Source: Watersipora subatra
Taxonomy: Eukaryota > Bryozoa > Gymnolaemata > Cheilostomatida > Watersiporidae
Assembly (NCBI RefSeq): GCF_963576615.1
Contig: NC_088711.1
Span: forward strand, 34,956,121 to 35,020,120
Length of the DNA: 64,000 nucleotides
Reading direction: 5' to 3'
Made by a program: the position numbers and the translations under genes. The notes beneath the pieces are model-generated. The model did not search any database and was not told the DNA's origin. It worked only from the letters and a program-made list of their open reading frames with translations. Shown here piece by piece: positions 11,401 through 22,479 of this stretch (its first letter is position 1; every line of letters starts with the position of its first letter).

Positions 11401-14400
11401 CCTCAACCAATCTAGTTGACATCCGTATAACAAATATCCATACCAGAAAATACCATATTTTCTATTACTAGATTTTTTCAACCTCAGATTTTTTCTACAT
11501 GTAAGTGCTTCAACGTCAAACCTTCCATTTACTGGTGTTGATCACAAATATGACCTATGAATGTGGGCTCTGTAATATAAAAGGGATTTATTCACTTGTT
11601 TGCACAAAAATAACAGGTTTGTCCATAAATTTACCTGTTGTCTAGTATATCATAAGTTTTGAATGCAGATAGATTTTAACAAAGACAGGGCTCTTTACAA
11701 GGGTCTGTAGATAACATTCACAAATGAAATACACTAAGTGCATAGAGGCTATGAGGAGTCGAGACCATTAGCCTGATCTCACTATATATGTTCACACTGT
11801 GTGCTATCTAGCCTTTTGAAGCCCGACAGATTAGTTACACGCAATTCATTCGTTGTAGTATCTTTTTGTATGGTTTTAGTTCCTGGCCATGCTGGGAAGC
11901 TGGTGTTTGGACATATTGGTGGCAAGTCTGTTGTATGCATGAAGGGGAGATTCCACATGTATGAAGGCTACCCTGCATCCACGGTAATAAGGCCTGCTGA
12001 TATGAATGCAGTATGATCTCTCTTTTAGCTCCGGATAAGTTAAGGATGTATCTACATGCATTAGCTAGTAGTGTACTTGCAGATTGAAACATGGTTACCT
12101 TCTCTATTAGTATGGGCCAAACTCCTGTATCATAACTAGAAATTCCCCTGTCATACAGCCCACGACCAAAGTGATATTGGAAAAAAGAAATGGTACTGAT
12201 GGTTGAGAAATGCAATATTAGCAGTCAAATGGCACTGCAGTGCAATAGGATAACTGCAATAGTAGCTGTAATGTACTGGGTGTGGGTGTTATTATATACA
12301 ACAAACAGCAATAATGAAAGGAAAATATTATATGTTTATATCTCTCCCACTGCAATAGAAGAAATGCAATATTGGCCAATATTAGAAGTAAAATGTACTG
12401 ATATTATTAGAATAACCAATATTATTAATATAGTAATACAGTAATAATAGAAAACCAATGCACAATTTTGTTTACATTTCAAAATGTCATAGCTAACAAT
12501 ATCAAAAAGTTGTGATATTTATATAGATTTTTAAAAATTCTATTTACCAAAACCATTTAGAAAAAATAATAACAGTAACATATTACCCATCATCGATGTT
12601 GTTAGTGTGACTATAACACTTTAATAGTCATCCAAACTTATAATTAAATACTGTAATAATCTCATAAGAATCGTTAGAAAAAAATATCATCATCATTTCC
12701 TTTACTTTCACTGCTTTGAACATCAGTACCAAAGTACTCAAAAGTTTCCAAAAGGTCAGTTACTTTGAAATCGGCAAAAAGAAACGATTTCTGTACTTCT
12801 GCGTTAATTACAGAAACCTTCGGCAATTCGACAATGCTATAGACTGGTGAAATGTGCACGTTATTTTTTCGTGAAATGTGCACGACTTAATGGTTCTATT
12901 CTCTGTCGCTCGGCATTTCGTTTGCTGGTCTTAATTTTTATAAAAGTAAGGCTTGGCCAGTTTTAATAACGATTTTCGGCCAAATTAATCTGTCTATTTA
13001 TGTATAATCCGATCAGATGAGTAAGTTTTAAAAGACTGTCGACAATTTACAAAGACTTGGTAACATATTTAAATAGGCTTATATGTGTTTTGTATCGTTA
13101 TTATACTTTAACGACTCTACAAAACGATGGTTAAATTTGTTGATGAGATTTCGAAATGGGTTTGCGATGTTGCTGATGAATAATTTTCGCAAGTTGTGTG
13201 CACGTGCATTTATCATAAAAACTTTCAAACGTTCGCTCCGCTCGTTTGGTCGTGGGAATATTTAATTATTTTTTTGTTAATATCATAAGTTGTAAGCTGC
13301 TTGAATTATCAAGTACTGTAAAACCTCTAATTAAATGCCATGGCGCTCCATTTTTCAATTTTTCAACCCTTTTCTCATAGTGGCGGTCAAATAGAGGTGG
13401 CGGTCAAATAGAGGTGGCGTTCAATTAGAGGCTTTACGGTAATTAGCTTGCAGTTTAATTTTAATGCTCCACTGCCTATAAAACAATTTCTTCAAGGTAT
13501 TTATGCTGTAGGCTAACAATTTACCAAAAATGTTAAAGGTAAAATGTTGTAACATGTAAATGTAGATTATATCTTATTCTGTTACTTGTTCTTATTATAA
13601 AAGACTGCACTTCGTTACACTAAAAACACCAATACTTGCACCTGACCAACATCATCAGGTTTAGTACTCCGGCAGTGTGCCAATAAAGCACAGAGACCAA
13701 GAGATTAAGTATGTGCGCAATATTTCTAAACTCCTGGATTGAGAATGACTGATGCAGGTGGTAGTTTGCCTAGCGGGTGAAGTAGAGAGTGTTGTGGGAT
13801 CGAATCCCGTAAGATGCTATCTTTTTCTACAATCTCTAACCTTGACCTCTAACCTAAACCGATAGACATAGCTCTTATTATAGTTAAGATTGTGATAAAA
13901 ACCTCATGACAACTTTGGCTAACATGCGAATCAAAATGTTGTTTACCTGGAGTTAATTAGTCAGTCAAGACAAACCTATGGTACATGAAATGTGGAATCC
14001 TATCACTGCGGTTAGGCACTTTGATTAACTCAGTGGCAAGTTAAAGGATTGCTTGTTGTATTCCAGGTGACTTTACCAATCAGGGTGATGAAGCTGCTAG
14101 GTGTAGAGGTGCTGCTCGTGACTAATGCTGCCGGCGCTGTCAACAAAAGTTACAAAACAGGAGATCTGATGATGTTGAAAGATCATATATTCCTGCCTGG
14201 ACTAGCTGGATCCAATCCATTGGTTGGCACGAATGATGAAAGGTAGCGGGTGACTACTTCTATTTTATTGTAGCCTCATTATTTGGTAATGTGTTTTAAA
14301 TGAACTCTATCTTACGGGGTATTGACCAAATGGCTTAGGCAATATCTGTTAAATTTTCATATAACTGATAAAAAACACATTGAAGGCTTTTATATGCAAG

Positions 14401-17400
14401 CGCTTTTGGTTCTTTTCATAGAGAATTTTTAACTTGATCTGAAGTTTTGGAGTAGTTTTGTGTTATTTGCTTTGATCCAACTCTATTGCACGGTACAAAA
14501 TCTAGTGAAGCGGACAATGGTGGATGTTAGATAATGTTTAGATTAGATATTTGAGCTTGCTTGTTGTGAGTCTAGATACAAACGTATAGCAAGATTAAAT
14601 GGTTAACCAGCAATATGCCAACTTACAGTTAATCTGGATTAGTCTTAATCCTTTGGATTAGACAATAGTGCTTGCAAGTTAGCATTTCTCCGTAAAACAA
14701 GTCTCAGAATGGATGAGCAGTCTGCTTTTGGTGACAATAGAAATGGTAATGATAAAATGGTACGGTAGTCATCCAAACATAATTAAATATTGTAATAATC
14801 TCATAAGAATCGTTAGAAAAAAATATTATCGTCATTTCCTTTATTTTCACTGCTTTGGACATCAGTTAGAATACCAAAGTACTCAAAAGTTTCCAAAATG
14901 TCAGTTACTTTGAAATTAGCAAAAAAGAAACGATTTCTGTACTTCTACGTTAATTACAGAAACCTTCGGCAATTCGACAATGCTATAGACTGGTGAAATG
15001 TGCACGTTATTTTTTCGTGAAATGCGCACGACTTAATGGTTCTATTCTCTGTCGCTCGGCGTTTCGGTTGCCGGTCTTAATTTTGATAAAAGTAAGGCTT
15101 CGCCAGTTTTAATAAAGATTTTTGGCCGAATTAATCTGTTTGTAATGGGTTAGTTTTAAGATATTACCTTTCAAAGACTTACTAACATATTTAAATAGGT
15201 TTATATGTGTTTTGTATCGTTATTATACTTTAACGACTCTCCAAAAAAATGGTTAAATTTGTTGATAAGATTTCGATGCAAGGGTTTGCGACGTTGTTGA
15301 TGAATAATTTTCGCAAGTTGTGTGCACATGTATTTATCATAAAAACTCTCAAACTTCGCTCCGCTCGTTTGGTCGTGGAATATAATTATAATAATTTAAG
15401 GTTATCCTGTAAAGGAAATAGTGACATTGTTACAGTAATAATAATGCAAGTCTGTTTCTCTTAGAGGTGTAAGGATAGTGAGGAAGGTTTTGGACAAGAA
15501 GGGATAAGTTAGAAATGCACTCAGTCTTATTTGGAGGATGTGCGTAAATGTGATGATAATAATGATGGTAAATAATGGCAAAGGTATTAATAATCTATCA
15601 TATAATCATAATAACTGTGATGTTATATTTTAGAGATGGTGTGACTACAGCGTGAAAGGTTGTCAGTAGCCATATCTTAATAAACTGACAAGCCAGCATC
15701 TTACCAGCTGCCAATATAACTGTTATGAGCACACGACTCCTAATACCTGATTGCATAAGGTGACTCATGTTTCTATAAAGGAAAATTGTTCATTACAGAT
15801 TCGGTCCGAGGTTCCCTGCTTCTTCAGTTATATATCAACCAAGCTTCAGAAAACTGGCCCGACAGGCAGCCACTGAGCTAGGGCTAGAGAAGTACCTGCA
15901 TGAAGGTGTCTATGGTATGAACGGAGGGCCTTCGTTTGAAAGCATAGCCGAGTGCGGACTGTTTCTCAAATTGGGAGCTGATGTGCTAGGTAAACAGTTG
16001 CTGTTTTAATAACTCTGAAAATTTGGTACAGTGGAACCTCGGTTCACAACCATAATCCATTCCAGAAGGTCGTTCGAAAACTGAGATGTTTGATATCCGA
16101 AACAATTATTCCTATTAGAATTAATGTATGTAAGTTTTAATCCCTTCCAAGCCGAGAAAACAACTTCGGTAAAGTATTTTTTAAACATTTAACACTATAA
16201 ACTGGACTGTATACTACATACTATAAATAAAAACGGGTAGATACAGATCATGTTTATTTTTAATAAAAGATTTTCTATTTGATGATGAAACAAAAAGTAA
16301 CCATTTCGTATGCTTTGCTCTTAAAACATCGAAAACATTAAAGGTGAAAATACAATAACAAAAATTGCACAAATTAATAATAATAATCATAATAATAATA
16401 ATTAATAATAATAATCGATAATGAAACAGCAAAGAATACAACAGATCAGTTACATCAAAAATAGCGTGAAAAGGAAAATATAAAAAGCAATGGCACGTTT
16501 ACTTCACCTATTTGAAGGAGAATCCTCTTAATACAATTTAGGGTAACTCGACTGGAGGAGTTGTCTCTCCAGCAAATTTTTTCGGGAGATGGTTCCTTCC
16601 TTTTTGTAAAAAATTTATGAAGCGTAACTTGCTTCCTCCTTTGTTAACGAATGTTTCCATGCTGTTTCCGGAGCTGTTCCGAAAGTTTAATTCTAATGCG
16701 CATGCTCCAGTTTGGTCGAGAACCGAATTTATGTTCGAGAGTTGAGACGAACAAATCTCCATTTTTCTGGTCGAAACCTGAATTGGTCGAGAACCGAAGC
16801 GTTCGAGAACTGAGGTTCCACTGTATCTCTTTTGTTTACACTACTGCTTGGTGGACAGAAAATGATGAACACATATAGACTCTATGTCCACATACTTTTG
16901 AATTCATACGGCTAAGATCACTTGGAATGTGAGCGAGATGGCAAGATGCCAGCCAAAATAGTTTGACGTTGTTTTTAGAGCTTATAAAAGCCTGGTTTTT
17001 GTATCGGCTGCAAAACGCGCTCGTGCAGCAAAACACTTGCGGCGCTAGGCTCGGCGGCTTATGTTCACTTAAAGCTAAATCGCTGATGATTGCATAAAAA
17101 TGGCCACTCCCCATGCTGTTTCGAAATGCGCTGACCTTCAACTGTACAGCGCATTTCAGGAAAGTTTCGCCTGCGACTCCTTGCGAAAGTTGAACAGCGT
17201 TGAACTTCTGCGCTGACCACCTAGAGGCAACTACGGGCGGTACTCGACGCGTAGGTTCTTATTTCACCGCAGATAGCCCTGCGATTCTGCCACCGGTGTT
17301 TGCGGTGTACATATATGGGAACCAGGCTTAAGCAAGAAAGCGTGTCATTATTAGTATATAATGCACTCTATCATAACTATGTAGTGCTATAGAGTTATTG

Positions 17401-18145
17401 AGCATGGCTGACCCATTCAACATTGTTAGCTTTTTAACAGTTTATTTCTTACGTCTGAAGTATAATATCCTTGCTACAGACCTGTTAACTATTCACTGCC
17501 AATACTCTCTGATGTATTTTAACTGACTGGTCATATTGCAATAAACCTGTTTACATCTAGTTTTACGTATGATATTATTTGCCAGTAGTTTAAACACTTG
17601 GTATACTATGAAAGGTTGATGTCGAAACTGTTCCATACATGTACATTGGTCTATTCAAGGTAGTGGTACGTAACCAAAAACCTTTCTTACAACTTCAAAA
17701 TGAAAACCCTAAATGATCAGATAAAACTTTGTTTTCAAAGAAGTACTACATGACGTTGACCTTGAACCTTTGTAGCGAAAGAATAGAGTAACTAATAACT
17801 CCAGAGTAGGTGACACTTGTCTAGAGGTTAAACTTCAGATTATGAATGGAGAAGATGCTAGTTTGTAGGCTAAAGTCTTGAGTAGAAGTTGACTCTTTAT
17901 TGTGTCACACTGGGTTATACATATCAACTTGCGCTGCAGGAATGTCTACATGCCCTGAGACAGTCGTTGCCTCCCACTGTGGCATACAGGTCTTTGGAAT
18001 GTCTCTCGTAACGAATGAGTGCGTAGTTGATTATGAAAGTGAGAAGTCGGCCAATCACGCGGAAGTGTTGGAGGCTGGTGACGCGAGGTCTAAAGATGTA
18101 CAGAATTTTATCATAAAGCTTGTTGGACTTCTACCCGTCAGTTAG
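8468..18145 (+). CDS. PNP: Purine nucleoside phosphorylase, five exons
   Basis: The product cleaves inosine and guanosine with phosphate, giving the base and ribose-1-phosphate, in cytosolic purine salvage. Exons: 8468-8675, 11880-11983, 14067-14242, 15799-15989, 17940-18145 (885 nt, 294 aa; vertebrate PNP is about 289). All introns are GT-AG and every join keeps frame. Family motifs appear in order: CGTGLGSL (40-47), [11 protein letters not shown] (70-80), [10 protein letters not shown] (92-101), VTNAAGA (122-128), GGPSFES (205-211), LVTN (249-252) and NHAEVLEAG (265-273). By alignment from memory, His95, Glu98, Asn124, Glu210, Asn252 and His266 match the human active-site residues His86, Glu89, Asn115, Glu201, Asn243 and His257. 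Asn252 fits 6-oxopurine preference. The phosphate-loop Ser33 position holds Thr42. The start is the least certain part: ATG 8468 or 8474, or an upstream exon joined at the weak acceptor TACAG (8487-8491). Introns 1-4 carry several MITEs. Confidence 0.95.
8704..9580. mobile_element. TTAA-flanked (piggyBac-like) MITE, copy 1
   Basis: The terminal inverted repeats exceed 100 bp. The left starts AGGTTCACTTGCAA and the right ends TTGCAAGTCAACCT. TTAA is duplicated outside the ends (8700-8703 and 9581-9584), the hallmark of piggyBac-type insertion. The 877-bp interior has no transposase. A second copy of similar length is at 38475-39360. It begins only 28 bp after the PNP exon 1 donor. Confidence 0.82.
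9654..10375. mobile_element. TA-flanked Tigger-like MITE, 722 bp
   Basis: The left end CAGTGGACCCGCC and right end GGGGTTGCACTG are imperfect inverted repeats with TA outside both (9652-9653 and 10376-10377). The subterminal sequence (cattcgttcc-type and TCGTA-rich phrases) is typical of such MITEs. No transposase. It lies in PNP intron 1. Confidence 0.65.
12625..13260. repeat. Dispersed repeat of about 630 bp, copy A (PNP intron 2)
   Basis: It is highly similar in direct orientation to 14766-15382 in the next intron. Shared landmarks are TAGTCATCCAAAC at the left, GAAACCTTCGGCAATTCGAC, two GTGCACG phrases near 12852-12885, CTCTGTCGCTCGGC, and CTCCGCTCGTTTGGTCGTGG at the right. The termini are not clear inverted repeats, so the class is unknown. 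Confidence 0.75.
13316..13439. mobile_element. Small TA-flanked MITE, 124 bp, copy 2
   Basis: The ends CTGTAAAACCTCTAATTAAA and a right end terminating GAGGCTTTACGG form imperfect terminal inverted repeats, with TA outside (13314-13315 and 13440-13441). Inside is a short direct repeat of the type GGCGGTCAAATAGAGGT. The copy at 4927-5043 is the same family in the opposite orientation. Confidence 0.78.
13750..13860 (+). repeat. tRNA-derived SINE or tRNA-like remnant
   Basis: The A-box-like TTGCCTAGCGGG (about 13765-13776) and a strong B-box-like GGGATCGAATCCCG (about 13797-13810) are spaced as in a tRNA gene. The cloverleaf is not complete enough to call a functional tRNA, and the following sequence is a short pyrimidine-rich repeat (taacctnnaccctctaacc-like). 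It lies in PNP intron 2. Confidence 0.5.
14766..15382. repeat. Dispersed repeat of about 630 bp, copy B (PNP intron 3)
   Basis: Same sequence as copy A at 12625-13260, with scattered substitutions and small indels. No gene is visible in it. Confidence 0.75.
16029..16823. mobile_element. TA-flanked Tigger-like MITE, 795 bp
   Basis: The left end CAGTGGAACCTCGGTTC and the right end GAACTGAGGTTCCACTG are near-perfect inverted repeats with TA outside both (16027-16028 and 16824-16825). Subterminal GTTCGAGAACTGAG / GGTCGTTCGAAAACTGAG phrases extend the inverted repeat. An ATA/ATT-rich microsatellite is inside (about 16376-16425). No transposase. It lies in PNP intron 4. Confidence 0.85.
16987..17334. 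mobile_element. GC-rich MITE-like element with inverted ends
   Basis: The left end AAGCCTGGTTTTTGTATCGG and right end TATATGGGAACCAGGCTT share an inverted core (AGCCTGGTT/AACCAGGCT). The interior is clearly richer in G+C and CpG than its surroundings. The target duplication is ambiguous, so the superfamily is not assigned. Confidence 0.45.
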
Positions 18146-18268
18146 ACTTTGGCTTCGTGTTCATCAAACCGCTTTCATTTCTAGTTTGAATTTTGTTGAT
18201 TTTCTTAGATTTAATAAGTTACATGAGTTTGTCGCGAAGATTTTGAGATTTCATCTAATGTATCTTCC

Positions 18269-18274
18269 ATTAAA
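18269..18274 (+). promoter_or_regulatory. Candidate PNP polyadenylation signal ATTAAA
   Basis: ATTAAA lies 124 bp after the PNP stop codon. A canonical AATAAA is further on at 18709-18714. Which one is used cannot be told from sequence. Confidence 0.35.
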
Positions 18275-18681
18275 TTAAAAGCAACGCTTGATGATGATAT
18301 CTTGACTGATGGTTGGTTCTCACGCTACATACATTATTATAATTTGTTTGCAACAATATTTGACATGATTTGCTGATTTCAACAGAAACTCTTTGTTATA
18401 ATGAATATGGTTGTGGTGTGTAGTATATTATTAGTTATACTGTGATTTAAATTTACCATGTACTCTTAGAGCATTGTTCATCAATTTGTCATATTTTTTC
18501 AAATATGCATTTGATTATGTTTTGATTTTAGTTTTTTATTTTGTTATAGCTCACTATGTCAAGCTTTTATTTGATGCTATTTTATCATATTGTAGCTAAA
18601 CTGTACTTGCACTGCTCAACCCTGTGTTACTTCTATGCATATCATAAGATAGGTTATTACTACTATGTAATAACACATATT

Positions 18682-19014
18682 TTACTTTTTTTTTAACCCG
18701 AGAGTGTGAATAAATATATCAGCATCAGGAATTGAGCTTGGCTTCATGGCGCTGCTTATGGTAGCAACATGCTGCACTTTTGCTAATTTGTCCACACTTC
18801 CAGTTGTTCTCATAGTTTCACCTGCTTTTCCTGTTCTTTTAAACACTGATGACGTTGATTTGCATGCCATTACATGTTTAGGTATTTTTAACATTGCCGG
18901 TAAGCTGTTGATGAGGTTGCATGAGTTGAGATGAAGATGCTTATAAGATATCACTGGTACTATCTTAGTGCGTGCTGAAGATCTATTCCACCGATACTCC
19001 AGTTTATTACACAT
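18682..19014 (-). CDS. Uncertain open frame, 110 codons
   Basis: A minus-strand frame of 110 codons between PNP and PPCS encodes a basic, Ser/Thr-rich sequence (for example RTGKAGETMRTTGSVDKL). I do not recognise it, and it has no visible membrane segment or domain. Its end runs into a lysine-rich run translated from A-rich DNA, TTAAAAAAAAAG on the coding strand. It could be a chance frame, an exon of an unseen gene, or a decayed retrocopy. It overlaps the probable 3' UTR zone of PNP on the other strand. Confidence 0.15.
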   Translation of the reverse strand: MCNKLEYRWNRSSARTKIVPVISYKHLHLNSCNLINSLPAMLKIPKHVMACKSTSSVFKRTGKAGETMRTTGSVDKLAKVQHVATISSAMKPSSIPDADIFIHTLGLKKK

Positions 19015-19019
19015 CTCTA

Positions 19020-20596
19020 AAGTTTTACCTGTTTATGTTTTACACTTCATTGCTAGATTACTACAATTCATTATTTCACTTGGCTCATTACTAGTCATAA
19101 AGCGTAAAATTCCAAAATTTCCTGTAGAATTTAGTCAGTCCTAGCTAAGGCAGCACATGCGTGTACATATGTTGATGAGCATAACCATCAAGTGTGAAAA
19201 TAAGAATTGATTTCTCTTTGGGAAAGTGCCGATAACTCCAGAATTTTCTCAGTTTGCCAGCATTCACATACTGTACTAGTTTGAAAGCCAATTCATGTTT
19301 TTACTTCAAAACACGAAGTCATGATAAAGAGCTAACATAATTGAAGATTATCTTCAAATTATATTAAAGCTAAAAATTCACAAAAAAATGAATGAACTTT
19401 GGGGAATTATTATGGATGCTCTCTTTTGACGTTAACACAAGTTACATGTAGATGGCAATACCATGTACCTTTCATTATATATTTTTGTGGCACCATATGT
19501 AAAAAAATTGTATCAAAATGACTGGACTGTATAATAAATTGTATATATTAAATATATCATTATTATTTAATATTTTATATATAATTATATATATATACGT
19601 ACCTAGAGATATATACTTTTATAGGGCAGTTCACAATCATTTGTTGAAGAAAAACTTTTTGTTGCATATAGTGCCACAAAAAATATATATGTATATATAG
19701 ATGCTTCCTATCACTAAGCAATTGGTAAATATTCTTTTACAAAGCAACAGTCGATTTTCCAAGCGAACATAAAACAGCTATATGGTTGTCCAGGTTGATT
19801 TTCCAAGGCAATCAGTGGACAGTTTAAAATGAAGTATCTGCTCTAAATAGCAATAGGCAGGCAACTTGTCTAATGTGACTAAATGTATTTATAAACTGAG
19901 AAGATCATTAAAAAATCAAAGACTGAACAATATAGGGTTGAATTTGAATAGCGTTGAATGAGTAACTACTACTAGACTGTTATAACAAGACACCTCAAAA
20001 GGTTTGTCAGTAAAAATCAAAAGAATCAGTTTTCTGCACTGCCTTGTACGTATGTTTGACTGAATCACCTAGTAGGCTACACAGACTGAAAGGCATACTC
20101 ATTGGGACCAATCTCTGTGTGTGAAAACCTTTGCTAATATTCAACCCAAATAATATGGGAAGAAATCAACCATAGGGATGCACACCAAAGGAACTTTGTT
20201 TTTTTGGGTTTGTGTTGTGGTGGGGGACCTCTAGAGGCTTACAAATCTGTAAAGGCAGTAAACGTGTACAGCACAAACATATGCTTGTCGCTGTAAATAC
20301 TACTGACTAACGTATAATGAATCTAATAAAAATCATATACCCTACTAGTTACATCGTCACAGAATAAATAATCATAGCAACATTCGGTTTGATTATGGGT
20401 AAATTTCAAAAAATTTGCAAGGTTAAAGTTGTGAATGATAGTAATTTTATGAAACAGTGAATTTACTGTAGATAAAAGATGAACTGCAGAACAAAGAAGT
20501 GAAACATTCTATTTTTGTTGTCATATGGCCAGCTGTCAAAATAAATGAAAGTAAAATGTAAGCTGGGCTCTAGAGAATCCTATGGCGTCCGTTTGT
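19020..20596. other. Convergent intergenic spacer between PNP and PPCS
   Basis: AT-rich DNA with a short inverted repeat around 19480-19690: TATATTTTTGTGGCAC near 19479 is matched in reverse by GTGCCACAAAAAATATA near 19671, leaving an AT-rich centre of about 170 bp. This could be a small hairpin-type MITE. No gene is recognised. Confidence 0.45.
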
Positions 20597-22457
20597 TTAG
20601 CTGACGCTGTTTGTCAAATACAGACGATGTTTAGCTGTGACTGCTTCGACGATATAGTGTTCAATCTCCTTGTCACCTGATGGCTTGACTTGTATTTGCT
20701 CTGGTGTTTCTACATCTTGCTCCACCAGCCAAACAACCTGCGTGTGACATTAGAGGGTACAACATTCAACAATAAATGATTTCAATGACCTCTAACTTCA
20801 AGATTCATCGGAACAGTTCTAAAATGAGTATCTACAAGAGTGCAACTTTTTTGGTTATATGACCATCAACGAAACTGTGCAAAGTTATGTACAGAAGATA
20901 TGAATAGAAATGAAAAAGGTGTATGCGCTAAACTCTGTGCTAGTCTGTGTATTCAACAAGTTTCAAGGGTGCTAATAGAGTATTATTATTCAATATAGCA
21001 ATTAAATCACAAAATGGTCAGAGAGTTCTTGTGAATTAGCCCAAGTTCCTAAGTTGACTAAGTTCCTGTGACCATAAGCACAATTATTGTAGAATTCTCA
21101 ATCCTATCATCTGTACAAATTTATAGATGAATATTAATGATGTGTAGATTTATTTATGACAGGCGTATCACAGCCATATTATATGCCAACTGTACATAAC
21201 CAAGTTCATGTCAAGACACTATATGTTTAACAATTACACAGACTCTACTTGCATGCTATCTAACTCGCTATGGCTCATGTATTGATTTACAAGAATTCCA
21301 ATGGTAGCATTAGGAGTAGCGCTTATGGAAGAGTAAATACTCAAGTACTAGACTTAACATAATAAGCAAGGGCATAGAAGTGTGTCATTTCACAAGTACT
21401 ATGTTTCTTATACAAGAGCTTAGAATATGGATAAAAATCAGGTTTTAGAGTCATTAAAACAGGTGCGATGTAACTGTAGTTGTTGTAGTCCGAGTGACTA
21501 GGGTTGTCAGAAAATGAGACCATCTAAGAGCCAGTCCAGGATAAGTGACCATAAAATATTACATGTATAAAGTAACTACTTGAGGCATAATTCAGAAAAA
21601 ATCTTCAATGCAGCAGATGGCAAGGAGTCAAGTGAAGTCATGTAAATAACAGGAAAACTCACCTGACTCTTGGTGTCCAGGCAATTTCCTATAACTAGCT
21701 TATGGTTATATGTAGCTAATGCTTTCCTAGCCTTGGGTACAAGGATATCTATATTGGTCTCGAGTTTGAAGGAGATTACATACGCCTCAGGTACCCAGTG
21801 CTGAACTAATGGGGCTAACATTTTGGGTACGAGGTGAAGAGTCAGACTTAGGGGCCCATCGGATGATTGTATTTTATGCTCAGGAAGGTCGTCTAGTGGA
21901 ATGTAGAAATCGGAGACGGCAGCAGCTAGATACAACAAAGCTTGTTGTCCTAATGGTTTCATTGCTTGGCAACAAGCTCTCAACAACATGATGTAGTCAA
22001 TAACGCTCACAAACTCACAAAAGTGGAGCAATTTATTCGTTATAAAAGAGTTTCTGAACCGCATATTCTCTTCGTACGAGTCTTTGTAGTCTTTCTTTAC
22101 AATAAGCTCTCCTGATGCTGCCAGCTCGCAGAGTTCCAGTGGCGATATCTTGCTGAAAAGTCGATCAAATGGTTTTAGAGATTGACGTCGATGTAGGAAG
22201 ATGACAGCATATCCTTTTTTGAGGAAGTATTCAGCCGATGAGGATCCCCGGTTACCAGAACTGAAGTTATCTACATACCGCACTGTCCGACTTTCTAAAG
22301 GAACAGTTGTACCACCAGAAGTTACTAGTGCTACAGAAACTTGTTTTTTCCGACAATTTTGTATAAATGCAAGAATCTTTTCCAATCTGTCGGCATATTC
22401 CGATGGTATGTTTTGTACAGTAAGTTGCGGCAATGCAGCAATACCTTCGACATCCAT
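20597..22457 (-). CDS. PPCS: Phosphopantothenate-cysteine ligase, two exons
   Basis: The product joins cysteine to 4'-phosphopantothenate, the second step of coenzyme A synthesis after pantothenate kinase; the eukaryotic enzyme uses ATP. Minus-strand exons are 22457-21663 (265 codons) and 20737-20597 (46 codons plus stop), joined in phase 0 across a GT-AG intron of 925 bp. The 311 aa equal the human length as I remember it. Family motifs: VTSGGTTVPLE (45-55), DNFSSGNRG (63-71), LAAAVSDFY (177-185), EHKIQSS (193-199), SFKLET (229-234) and KARKAL (242-247). Without splicing the first exon would read on to a stop at 21576, giving an unrelated 28-residue tail, so the splice is preferred. A TTTTGTAG acceptor-like site sits just upstream of the ATG, so a 5' UTR intron is possible. 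PNP converges on it from the other side; no functional link is implied. Confidence 0.95.
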
Positions 22458-22479
22458 TGGAATATATTCTTGCTACAAA

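Noticed and set aside
13750-13860. Functional tRNA gene
   Set aside because: A and B boxes are present but a full cloverleaf with paired acceptor stem cannot be built by eye; a SINE remnant is more likely.
21576-21662. Unspliced PPCS C-terminus
   Set aside because: The 28 residues after DTKSQ are unlike the family, whereas the spliced exon at 20737-20597 restores the expected length and character.
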